A stretch of 64,000 nt of DNA. Origin: Golubevia sp. BC0850. Its lineage: Eukaryota > Basidiomycota > Exobasidiomycetes > Golubeviales > Golubeviaceae. Every line of letters starts with the position of its first letter. The stretch's first letter is position 1. Under the pieces are notes generated by a model. The model worked only from the letters and a program-made list of their open reading frames with translations. It made no database searches and had not been told where the DNA came from. Below are positions 22,008-32,477 of this stretch, in pieces. The DNA is taken from the NCBI GenBank assembly GCA_012976225.1, contig JAAVVG010000007.1, positions 744,001-808,000 of the forward strand, given 5' to 3'. The translations under genes were made by a program, and so were the position numbers.

Positions 22008-23488
22008 TGCTTCAACTCTCTCGAAAATTGCTCTCTTTACCTCCTCATCCTTCTAGTCGGCTTCGATCTCTCTCGACGGCCTCTCAATCCTTGGTAAAGT
22101 CTCTTAACCCTCATTCAGGTGCTCAGCTTTCTCCTTCAGAGTTCAATAAAAGCTATCTTGGTCCGCAGAAGCCAGGTCTGTTCCGAAAGCTAGTCGATCC
22201 TGACACTCGAGACTCTTCAGCCTCTTCGAATCCTTACGGTTGGCCTTCCGTACAGGCATGGGATCACCAAGGAAACGAAACGCTTTCTGGGATGAGGAAT
22301 CATGAAACCGAAGAGATGATAGTGCCGGTCGAGATCGGAAAACCGAATAGAGGTTACATGGAAGGGCATGCGCACGCTGACAAGAGAGACGGGTCTCCTG
22401 GTTGGGACTCTATAGAAATGCCGTTCGGTGAGACAAACAGATTGGAGTTTTACGAGAGAATTGAAAACATCGATTTGGAAAAGAGAGACAGACACGACTG
22501 ACCGACAAGACTTCCCCTTCTCTGGTGGTCGAAGGTCTCTTTCTCGACGCTTTCATAGCTCGAAAGATTCCCTGGTCTGACAATTCCCAGGACATAATTG
22601 GATATATGGCACAACACGATCTGCTAGCCAATGTGAGAACCAAGACCGGAGAGAGAGGGTGACGTTTGGAGGAACTGACACTCAACCTCGACTTTCGATT
22701 CTCGCCAAATGCTTTTCGTGATTTGACTTTCTTCTCAAGTCTTCTCTACTTTCGGCTCAGTGCCCTTCACTACCTCATACTAGCTCTGGACCTCGAGGAG
22801 AATTAAGCAACTTCAGAAGTAACACCTGGATCGGACCAAAAGGTGAGATCTAGATCGCCATTCTTTGGCACTCTGAAATGGCCTTTCGGATCAATCTTGG
22901 ATTCTTGTACCCCTTAGGATCTTTTCTATTAACCAGAACACTGGCTTCGTCTCTCATCTCAGATTCATTCACGCCAATTCACAGGGACCCTTATCACAAC
23001 GTGAGTTTCTACCCCATCTTTGGAAAGAAAGGTGCTGTTTGATCGCTGAGCCTTTCGTTTCCCCTGGTCCTCCATTCTCGCTTTAAATCCTCTGCCATCT
23101 ATCAGCTCTTCGTTCAAGGTAAGTCGACCAATAGAATTATCCAGCGTTCCCCGCTCGTGTCACAAACTACTTCTTCTTGACTTGTCAGCACACTTCTTCT
23201 CTCTTAACAGTCGTAGGAACCAAGCGGTTCCACATCTTCCCGCCAATACTCTCCTCTAAGCTTCACCTCACCTCATCTGTAACTCAACAGAACACGTCTT
23301 TGATTCCTTCAGAAGATCCACTCCTGGGGACAGTTGATTCTCGCTTCGATGTCTCTGAAGCGATTGACCATCCAGAATCTGCGTCTTGCTTGTTGGAACC
23401 TGGAGATGTACTTTACCTTCCTATTGGGTGGTTTCATTGTGTCAGAAGTCTGAGCACCAGCGCTAGTGTTAACTTCTGGTTCAACTGA
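22008..23488 (+). CDS. JmjC-domain (cupin_8) oxygenase, JMJD5-like, possibly mitochondrial
   Basis: Fe(II)/2-oxoglutarate oxygenase. Splice signals and frame join six or seven exons: 22008-22428; about 22534-22632 ([32 protein letters not shown]); about 22762-22842 ([14 protein letters not shown]); about 22964-22999 ([13 protein letters not shown]); 23103-23119 or so (LFVQV); then [11 protein letters not shown] onward to 23488. The first metal pair is HRD in IHRDPYHN, and the distal His is in GWFHCVRSL, followed by ASVNFWFN. These match the cupin_8 JmjC pattern. The N-terminal domain shows WPSVQAW and [10 protein letters not shown], also family-typical. The first 25 residues ([20 protein letters not shown]) are basic and Ser-rich with no acidic residue, like a mitochondrial presequence; that location is inference. 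Substrate unknown. Confidence 0.8.
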
Positions 23489-23933
23489 AAGAGCTGTTCG
23501 GCGGAGGACTGGGAGTGGATTTTGTTTCTTCACCATTTCCCACCAATCATATACTTATTGGTCAAATCTGACTGCTTTCAGTCTCTTATCCATCTTCGAA
23601 TTACGGCAGAGGATCAGGTTCCTAATACTTCTCAGATGAAGTCAAGTCTTCCAATTGAAGTCATAAACAGACAGGTCATCTTTTATCGTGTCCCTGAAGC
23701 GACTCTCAAGAGTTATAGATCCAGCGTCACTAGTACAGGAGGAACAAATCGATATGTATAGAGAGAGAAGAAAGAACGAAAGAGAAAAAAGAGGGGGAAG
23801 AGGTTCAGAGAGGTGGCAAATCTTGTCTTCCCACCCCAGATCAGGTTCAAATTCTTCCTCAGAAAATTTCAGATTTTCAGACTTCTCACCTTATTTTCAA
23901 AAATTCGAGGGTGAGGGAGAAGGTCCAGTACAA
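23489..23933. other. Intergenic spacer
   Basis: 3' flank of the JmjC gene up to the right repeat arm. No gene, repeat or RNA signal is supported. Confidence 0.5.
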
Positions 23934-25325
23934 ACCACGCGGTCGTTGGGGGCGTAGAAATTTATTGAGTCTCGAAGATTGATCATTTCTCTTCCTTCCT
24001 CTCCTTCCCCTCCACCATCCTTCAAGATGCTGCTGTCAATTCTCTCGGGAAAAAAACTCCCAGATGATCTTTCCAGGTGAGTAGAAGAGAGACACGCACA
24101 TCTGATAGGGCTTGTTTTCATTCGGCCCTGTTCCCTTTCAATCGCAGTGAGATCATGAACTACATCTGGACTGGCAACGAAGGCTTCAGAGATTTCTACC
24201 AGATCTTTCGGATATCTGGACCTGATCACATCGAAGAAGAGGAATATCGACAGAGAGAAGCGGTGATAGTATGGGACTGCCTCCTCTCTCTTTCTCGGAC
24301 CTGCTCAACTCTTCGAAAGCTCTGCCTCCCTCGGATGTACGGAACGCTGATGCTAGGAACCTGCAAGATGATTGGTCAGATCTGGAGATCTCTACAAGCA
24401 AATCCTTCTCTCGGAGCTTACACTCACACCTGCTACGTAGAATATCGACCCCACCTTTGGCCTAACCCGATGATACCATCGGAGGCGATTGATAGGCTGC
24501 TCATCGCCCGTGACATGGCTCCTGCAATTGAAGAGCTGAAGGTTTCGAAACCAGGAAGAATCGGATATGACGAGGAACGTCAGCTCAATAGCTATTCGTC
24601 AACTGGTCCGGACGGAAAAGGATTCGATGCCAACATCACCTCTCCAGAAGAGTTCAAACTAGCCCTCGAAGAGATCTTTGCCTCCCTATCGAAAATTTGT
24701 GAACTCTATTGGAAAAACGACCTCGTCTCTTTCTACTCCTCGATCATCAAAGGAATGCTTAGAGACGCAGAATCATCCTCTAGCTCAAATGGGAGATCTG
24801 CTTCAAGAGAAAGAGCTCTCCCAAGAGATAGCCGAGGAGTGGAACAGAAAGTTCGTCAGCAGGGAGAGATGAAGAAAGGTGGCGAGTTTGAAAGTGAGTG
24901 AATCTCTCTTCGATGATTTTCCCAAGTGACTTTTCTCTGGCTTGCTTTATTTATTCCTTTTCTCGATCTTATTTGTAGCTGTATCTCTCTGATGGCTCAA
25001 AAACTCCATGGTGCTAGTCAACACTAAGTTCGAATCGACCTATTACTCCATCTCATTCTGTATCTGTCAAAAGAACATCATACTTGAGACAATATATCTA
25101 ACATTTACAGTCACAGTGGCGGGCGTGAGATTGAGAAAGTGAACATTCTTGCTCATCAGACTTCTTCTCTTCCATTCCTTCAAGACTAATACTGAACACG
25201 AGTTAAAGCCGGACAGAAAACTCGATGACTCAATGAGAGAGAGAGATTCAACAGTGTTTTGAATAAAGTAGATCGAATAGAATTACAAACTCGCCGTCAC
25301 TTCTCTTCCACTCTCTTCCCCTTCA
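23934..25325 (+). repeat. Right arm of the 1.4-kb inverted repeat
   Basis: Mirror copy of 15428-16843. The arm includes a complete F-box gene, its 3' flank, and the last ~14 codons of the oppositely oriented histone-fold gene (25283-25325). Identity to the left arm looks complete through the core and declines at both ends. Confidence 0.93.
24027..24901 (+). CDS. F-box-like protein, copy 2
   Basis: Exons 24027-24076 and 24148-24901 with a 71-bp intron, about 267 residues, same protein as copy 1. The F-box-like segment is LPDDLSSEIMNYIW. The middle (residues ~65-230) has no motif I recognise beyond Leu-rich helices such as FKLALEEIFASLSKICEL; the tail is Ser/Arg-rich. The open frame also stays open through the intron, so intron-retained transcripts would encode a different N-terminus. 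It is tail-to-tail with the histone-fold gene, 380 bp apart. This arm is probably the older location because part of its neighbour's coding end is also inside the repeat. Confidence 0.68.
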
Positions 25326-28300
25326 AAAATTGGCTGATCAGAACTTGAAACCAGGTCTTGAGGTTCTTCAGGTGAAGCTTTTTGAGATGTAGATTGAGCT
25401 GGAGAAACTTCTTGAGGAATAGAGTCCTGTTGAGGGGCGGCTTCTTGAAGAGTTGCTTGTTGAGGTAATTCGGGTTGAAGTGAAGGCGGTTCTTGAAGTA
25501 CCGCTTGCTCAGGGAGAGCATCACTAGAGACTGGATCTTGAGGTAGTGGATCTTGAGTGGCCGCTATTAGTTGAGAGGGAGCTTCTTCAGAAGGCGTTGA
25601 GTGTTGGGGCAAAGCTTCTGCGGACGTAATTTCTCCATGCAAACCATCTTGAGGTGGTCTCTCTTGATCCAGTCCTTCTTTGGGAGCCGGTGGAGGATCT
25701 TGAAGAGAATTTTGTAAAGGCGAAGCTTCCCTCGAGATGTCTCTCGGAGAAAGATGTGAGCTACCATTTCCATTCCCATTGATGTTGAAGTTTGGATTTC
25801 TGGGACTCGATTCAACCGAGAGGTTCCTAGGATTTGAAAGTGGAGAGGGAGCAGCTGGACTATTTCTAGACACTGGAGTCTGACTTCTACTACTCGAACC
25901 TCCCAATTTCCCAACTCCAACCTCCGAAGATTCCTTCTCCTTTTCTTTTTCCATAAACCCAACTTCTCTTCCTTTCATATCTTCTCTTCTAACTTTCCTA
26001 ACATTGGCAACAGTAGGTAAAGAAGGATCTGTCCAATCTCTTTGATTCCAATCCCAAGTATGAACCAAAGTTGCATTTGAAGGTCTCTCTGGAGTTGGGA
26101 TTTGATCCACTCCTAGCCCTTCATCGTCATAACTGATCAAACCAGCTCTAATCTTTCTTCTCATTTCTTCTACTCTCTTGAGATGAAGTGAATTCAAAGC
26201 AGGAGCTAAGAATGAATTTGCAGGAGTGACTTTGTTGGTTTCTTCATCTGTTCCCCCGATTCCAAGACCAGATGGATTGAAAGATCCTTCTTCTCCCACC
26301 GAGGATGCTTGAGCACCAGTGAAACGTTGGCCGATTGGATCCAACCATTCTGAACGAGCTCCTCTACCTTGGAAAACTCTCTCTGCATGGGAATCATCAA
26401 TTAAAGGTGTTGGATCTGCACTTCTTGAGATTAGCTTCAAGAGACTTCCAGATGAGATGGCTCTTGCTGCATTGGAGGTTTGATTGGAATGCCTATATCC
26501 GAGAGTTGGATTGCTTGATCCGGAAGAAGAGTACAGAGAAACTGGTCGACCGTTGGGAAGAGTAGGAGTGAATTCTGGAGGGGCAGATGCTGCTGGAACG
26601 TATTCTCCTAGGGCGTTCAAAACGTACTCTTGCTCGTCGGGTACGGGAGGTAGAGTGACCATGAGAGAAGGACCAGGAGTGAAAGGAGTTGAAGAAGGTC
26701 TTGCAGGAATTGACGCGAAGAGAGTGTCGGATGGAGAGTATCTTGAAGGATCCGATAGAATCGAAGCTAATCTCCTTCTTTGAGAGAAGGCGCTGGCATT
26801 GGCAGCTTCGACCGGCGTGAGTAGAGTAGGAGCTGAAGTGAGGGTCTCTTGAAGTAAAGCAGGGTAGTCTGTTGCGAAGGCAAACAGTGAAGAGGTATGC
26901 CGCCTTTCCGTTTCCTCTCTCTGAGCTGTAGTGAGACCTGATCCAGAGGGAGTGATACTTCCACGCTTAGACCGCGCGTTGAGATTTCGCTGCTTCTCCT
27001 TTTCTGCTGCCTTCTCCTTTTCTCTTTCCTCAACCTTGAGCTGTTCCGCTAGAGAGGGAATCTCCAACTCGTTTTGAACTTCTCCCAACATCGAAGAAGC
27101 GTAAGATGTTGAGCTTTTCCAAATAGCCAGCTCATCCTTTTCGGTAGGTACTCCGTTTGACGTGGGATTGGCTGGAGTGGGATCCGGTTCCTTGCTCGTC
27201 GACTGAGGGGATAGAGCGCTCGCGGAAGAACCTTCTTGTTTTGAATCGATTTCCATTGCTCCAGCGTCTCCACCGGCATGCATCATCCTGATCTCCTCTT
27301 CTCTCCTATTTCTTTCTTCCCTTACTTCTTCCTTAGCCTTCTCCGCAGCTCTGATCTTCGTCTGCTCTTCCTTCTTGAGGAATTCCAAATACTCTCGATC
27401 AGCGGATAGCACTTCGATTTCGTTGCTCCTCTCTTTGAAAGGTGCTGGGCTTGACCTGGTATCCACTTCCATCTGATCCGGATCCTTTGCCTGAGACTGA
27501 GTTTCGATGGTCTTGATTGAAATTGGGAAGGCTGGAAGAAACGAAGGAACGTATTCCACGTAATCACTTGCTTCCGCCTCATCTTCTTCGGTCCATTGAG
27601 GTGAATCTTGTCTGATGATTTTTCGACGTTTATACGTAGGAAGAGAGGCTGTGGATCCGGAGCTTGAAGTAGAGCCGGAGGAAGATCTTCTCACTCTTCT
27701 TCTCCCTGAGGTTGCTAGATGAGAATCGGAGTAAGGTGGTGGCGGATCGTCGGGGACGACTTCCTTTCCTTTTCCTTTGTCCTTTGGAGAAGCGGAAGAG
27801 AATAGCTCTTCTAGACTGTCTTCTTCCTCCACTTCCATTGCATCTGGATCTGGATCTTCAGCGCTTCCTTCCTTCTCGACTTCGGCTGAGCTTGCCTTTG
27901 ATTCTTGAAGAGCTAGAGGTGAAGCGAGTGACGACGATTTGAGAAGATCTTCTTCATCGTACTGTCTTAAAATTTCCAGTCGGCTGTACTCGAAAGCTGT
28001 GACAGCTCGATAGTGATAGGGAGTGGTGGTGGAAGGAGGAAGGCCATGCGAGAGCAAAGCTGTAGGCGACCGAGAAGGGACAACAGAGAGTCATTAAGGT
28101 AATCTTCTGGACAGTGCGTATTGATCGACAACACGATCAGAGGTCTCCTAAGATGATTACAGGCGAATCCAAGCTCATCCCATCCGAGGAGGAAGCAATT
28201 GAAGCTCAGTTTCCCTTCTATATCACTACCTCGACACGCTCCCAAACACTCACGCCTTAAATCACTAGCTCTATCTTTCAACAAATTCCTCAGATTCTCC

Positions 28301-28698
28301 TCCAAAGGAGCGTCTCCCTCCCTTGTATTCCTACACCATCTCATGAGGTCTTCTGAGCCAGTTCCCAGATTCTCCAAGGCTGCCTCTACATCTTTGACGG
28401 TAGCTTCAGTTCTATTAGAATGAGTAGCATTGTATTGAGCATCCTTTGCTACCAATTGAAGGTAGCGAACGAAGAGCTCATTCAAATGAGAGTGAGCTCT
28501 ACTCGAGGTTTTGTTGAATCCTTGAGATTTGAGGAGAGAAAGTAGAGAAGAGGAAAGGTGAGTGGAAGTGTATTGAGTTATTGGGTTGAGAGTTATTGTG
28601 TGGGGTGAGTTAGCTGATTGAAGTTGACGTTGATTACTTGATAATGATGGATTGCTAGAGGAAGTGAGTTGAGGATGAAGATGAAGATGATGGGACAT
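25283..28698 (-). CDS. Histone-fold (BTP) transcription protein, TAF3/TAF8-like
   Basis: Exon 1 (28698 to about 28245) has a Ser/Gln-rich start, then a bromodomain-associated histone fold: LKSQGFNKTSSRAHSHLNEL, FVRYLQLVAKDAQYNAT, TEATVKDVEAALENLG. The open frame runs on, but the long second exon begins after the acceptor near 28057 (LLSHGLPPSTTTPYHYRAV), so an intron of roughly 190 bp is inferred. The large exon (28057-25283) is mostly disordered: an acidic stretch, KRRKIIRQDS, Lys/Glu-rich coiled regions, and a Pro/Gln/Glu tail of short repeats (LPQD, LPEQ, LPQQ). BTP folds pair with other histone folds in TFIID or SAGA; which complex is not decided. No PHD finger is visible. About 1,090 residues. 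The gene diverges from the OPA3-like gene by 190 bp. Confidence 0.72.
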
Positions 28699-28890
28699 TT
28701 CCCTATTACTCTTTCTCTGGAGGACTGTATGATTCTGTCCCTTTAAGCACAGTAGATAGATGAAACAGAGATACCTGACTACTTGATATTGAGACCTTTG
28801 ATGAGGATGGGAATCAACAAGTGTTGGTTGGGAAGCAGAGCAGTATGACTTCTATTCTGACCTCCTCAAGCAATATACTGTATCTTAGTC

Positions 28891-30098
28891 ATGGCCTCAG
28901 TCAAAATAGGTCAATTAGTCATTCGAACTTTAGCCAAACCGATAGCCACTCAACTCAAATCTCAAGCAGCCAATCATGAATCTTTCAGGAAGCTTTGCGT
29001 TAATTTGGCTCAATTCATGCACAAGACAGAGATCACTCTAAGATCAAACTTGATAGGTGGAACTCATCAAAAAGTCAGACCTCTGAATGATGCAAAGGCA
29101 GTAGCAAATGGGGCTAACGCCATCTCAGAGGGTTTCTTATTCGCTGTAGCTGCTGTGAGTTCCAACCAAAGTGATTGACAGATTAGAGATCAGTCCTCTC
29201 TGACCTTGATACCTCTGTTGTTGCTCTCCTGTTTCTAAAGGCTCTAATTATCGGAGAAACATATAGAGGTTCAAGGAGTCGAGCGAAACAGAGAGATTCA
29301 ACTGAATCTGCTGTGGAGGAATTGAGAGTCATGGTGGAAGGACTGGCTCAAAGGTTGGAGATTCCTTTAGAAGATCTGCGACCTCCTCCAGAAGAAGATG
29401 AAAGTGAAACTATTTCTTCAGAGTTTAGCCCAGAAGTAGAATCGAATGGGTCTATTCCGGTAGTTCGTGGAGGTTCTCCTTCTAGAAAAGCAATGGGTGA
29501 AACGGAAGAGTTGGAGAGGTTAAGAGCTTCAGTTCAAGTGCTTTTACAGTTGGCTTTAAGATCTGGTTGGATTCAAGGAGAAGAAGCTTTGAGACTGGAT
29601 GACATTTTACAAGGCAGGGATGCTAAGAAGGAAGGTGAAATGGAAACTCTTAAACAATCTCAACCTTCTACGATAAGTCAAGGGAATGTTTCTGCTGAAG
29701 GAATTCTTTCATCTTCTTCTATTCCTGCTTCTTCAAGTCAGATCCAAGAAGGGTCATCAAGTTCATCTTCTAGTCCTTCCCAATCATCTACTTCCTCGAC
29801 TTCCGACCGTCCCTCTCCAAGCTCGATACAAAATGGAACGAGATCTGAGATCCTAGCAGCTATAGCACAAGAAAGGGTCAAGACGATGATTTCGGAGTTA
29901 ATTGAGGGAAGAAGGAGAGGCAGTGGGCTGGAAGGTGAAGGAGGAGATGACGGGTGGAAAGCTTCAAGTTCTGGTCTTAAACGACCGACGGGAGATGCTG
30001 GTGATGAAGGAGAAGCTCTAGGAGCTGCTTCAAAATTAGCTGAAATGCTAGAAAGAGCTGGAGCTGGAGCTGGAAACAGAAGCAGTGACGGAGAGTAG
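28891..30098 (+). CDS. OPA3-like mitochondrial protein
   Basis: Two exons: 28891-29153 and about 29241-30098. Exon 1 encodes the OPA3 signature: MASVKIGQLVIRTLAKPIAT, FRKLCVNLAQFMHKTE, VRPLNDAKAVANGANAISEG, FLFAVAA; exon 2 continues with LIIGETYRGSRSRAKQRDS. OPA3 proteins are small mitochondrial membrane proteins affecting morphology and lipid metabolism. Here the conserved part (about 105 residues) is followed by some 260 further residues, including a short helical piece (ELEEVRVM-like ELRVMVEGLAQRLEI), an amphipathic LRASVQVLLQLALRSGW, a Ser-rich stretch, and a C-terminal EALGAASKLAEMLERAGAG. The extension is longer than animal OPA3; fungal members often carry a C-terminal coiled extension. 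Confidence 0.85.
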
Positions 30099-30365
30099 GG
30101 TGGAAGGGAAGAGAGATTAAGATCATTCACATCATTTACCCCTTTTTTTGCACATTTCACTTGTAGTTACTCGTAGTTAGACACATGTTTCTTTCGAATC
30201 AAGCCATCACTCAGTATAAATCGAAGTCCAATTGAAAAGAGAACGACGTTGGGTCAAAAGGTCGATCACCGAGTGTAACTTTGTTACTCTCCCTCTTCCT
30301 TCTTCCCCAACGATTCCCGTCTACATAGAGTTTCCTGTTCTATAACAGAAGACAGACGTTAGAGA

Positions 30366-32133
30366 ATGGCAACTCTATTGCCTTCTCAATCCACCAACAA
30401 TTCAAGTTCAATGCAAGCACCGTTGTCATCTTCTAACAATCATAATTCTAACTCCAATTCCAATTCACAATCTCAACCTAAAGGTTCTTCTAATTCAAAC
30501 AACGTTATAAGGAATTCTTATGCTAAGTTACAGAAAGTGGGAGAAGGTACTTATGCTTCAGTCTTTTTAGCCAAACATCTTCCAACTGGAAAGAAAGTGG
30601 CTATCAAAAAGATTAAAGTCGTCAGTTCAAAAGATGGAATGGATGTCACTGCTATTAGGGAAGTCAAGTTCTTGAGAGAATTCAATCATTGTAATGTCAT
30701 TGCTGTGAGTAGCTAACTCAGTGATTCTGAGTCCGAGTGTCGAACGAGTTGGCAAAGGCAAGGGAGGTGCCAAAGTTGGGAAGGGGTAGCTCTTTCCTTT
30801 CACTTTGTAGCTCTGGACGATTTTGTTTGGCTTGGTCCTGATCTATTATCTGTATTTAATCTCTATCGCATCTTCCGATCAGCTGGTAGACGTCTTCTCT
30901 TCAGGCTCAGTCACTCCTTCTCTGAACTTGGTGTTGGAGTTCCTTCCAACAGACCTAGAAGCTTTGATCAAAGATGGAGACATCATCTTCACCGCGGCTG
31001 ACATCAAGAGCTGGATGGCTATGCTGATGAGAGGTTTGGAGTATTGTCATAAGATGTGGTGCCTACATAGAGTGAGTAACTGATAGCCTAGGAACCAGAA
31101 TTTGAGCTGCTGAGAGAAGACAGGTCTCTTATGGAAAGGAGGGAACTGAGATGGAATCAAACCTGAATAAGCTTTGTTCTTTGAGAGACCAAATTTACCC
31201 AGAGAGTAAAAATTTTCTGTGAACTCTTGGTCCTCCTTCTCTTCCGCGAGCTCATTTCATCCCCTCCCTTTCCATATCTACTTGTTCCCCTCTCGTCCCT
31301 CTACTAGGATTTGAAACCAAACAATTTGTTGATCTCTCCATCTGGTGAACTCAAGATTGCTGATTTTGGTCTTGCCAGAGAGTTTGGAGATCCGGACTCG
31401 AGGATGACGAGTCAAGTCATCACTAGGTAAGTCTTCGATATTCGGGTTTCGAACACCTCCAGCATCGATTTTGGTCACCATTCTGACTCACAGAACCTGT
31501 GTATTTACCTGCTTCATCCCTCCCATTCTCCCTTTTCCCACTCGCAGATGGTACAGACCTCCTGAGCTCCTCCTAGGTTCTCGTCTCTACAGTGCTGGAG
31601 TAGATATGTGGTCTGTAGGGACAATCTTCGCAGAACTTATGTTGAGAACTCCCTATCTCCCAGGAGACACAGATTTAGATCAATTAACGACCATCTTCAA
31701 AGCTTTAGGAACCCCAACCGACAAAGATTGGCCATTCCACAAATCTCTACCTGATTATCATCCTTTCGATTATTATCCAAGAACTCCACTTCAAGGACTT
31801 TTCACAGCAGCTTCATCAGATGCAATCGATTTACTTTCAAAACTTCTACTCTATGATCCTTTGAAAAGAATCTCAGCGGAGAAATCTCTTCAACATCCTT
31901 TTTTCAAGGCGACTCCTTCTCCAACTCTCCCTTCTGAATTACCAAAACATAAGAGAGATACGAATGCTGGCGAACCGGAAGGAGTTGGGAACTTAGGCAA
32001 AGAAAGTGGGGAGAGAGAAATGAGAAGGAAGAATGGAGCTGAGGGGATTAAAAATGGAGGTGGAAGAGTCGCTATGGATAAGGAAGAAATCGATAAGAGA
32101 AAGAACATTGCTAGGAAATTAGCTTTCGATTGA
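30366..32133 (+). CDS. Cyclin-dependent kinase CDK7 / KIN28 (TFIIH kinase)
   Basis: Kinase subunit of TFIIH that phosphorylates the RNA polymerase II C-terminal domain. Four exons: 30366-30704, about 30882-31073, about 31308-31425, and about 31549-32133. An Asn/Ser/Gln-rich N-terminal tail (about 50 residues) precedes the kinase domain: [11 protein letters not shown] (Gly loop), VAIKKIK (catalytic Lys), [11 protein letters not shown] (in place of a PSTAIRE helix), [24 protein letters not shown], then the activation-loop end [16 protein letters not shown], which is CDK7-like in its TSQV-TRWYR form. [14 protein letters not shown] and [16 protein letters not shown] follow. The C-terminus is charged ([18 protein letters not shown]). 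The 267-bp gap from OPA3 probably holds its promoter. Confidence 0.93.
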
Positions 32134-32477
32134 TCAGATGGCGCTTCGGTAAACACAAAATCAAAAATCATCTCATGGCGTAAATCTTTCTCTTCAAGTG
32201 ACACATCTTTTCTCAATCCTCGTTACTCGCAAACCTCAACTGTATTTCTAAATTCCCTCTCTCTTTCCGTAAATGGTGATTCTGCTTTCTGTTCTTTTTC
32301 ATACCCAACATCATTGTTTCAGGTAAGCTCGCATCAGAATTCAGAGAAGAAGTAACAGAAGATCAGACGTCGAAAGAGATCAAGAGAATTCATTTCAAGA
32401 AACAAGGACTCAAAATCTGACAGGTACTACATAGGATCTTCTCTCAATGAAACGGAGAAGCTAAAGACAGAGAGAGC
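32134..32477. other. Convergent 3' flanks (CDK7 / aspartic protease)
   Basis: Both genes end toward this gap. No gene or repeat is recognised. Confidence 0.5.

Noticed and set aside
22008-22501. A separate small mitochondrial protein gene
   Set aside because: The donor at 22429 and an acceptor near 22533 join this frame to the JmjC exons (MPFG to LFLDAF), and its [10 protein letters not shown] segment belongs to the JmjC family, so it is the 5' part of that gene.
15428-25325. Inverted repeat as the ends of one giant transposon
   Set aside because: Each arm holds a complete F-box-like gene and no transposase, the spacer holds ordinary host genes, and the arm edges decay gradually rather than ending sharply with target duplications.
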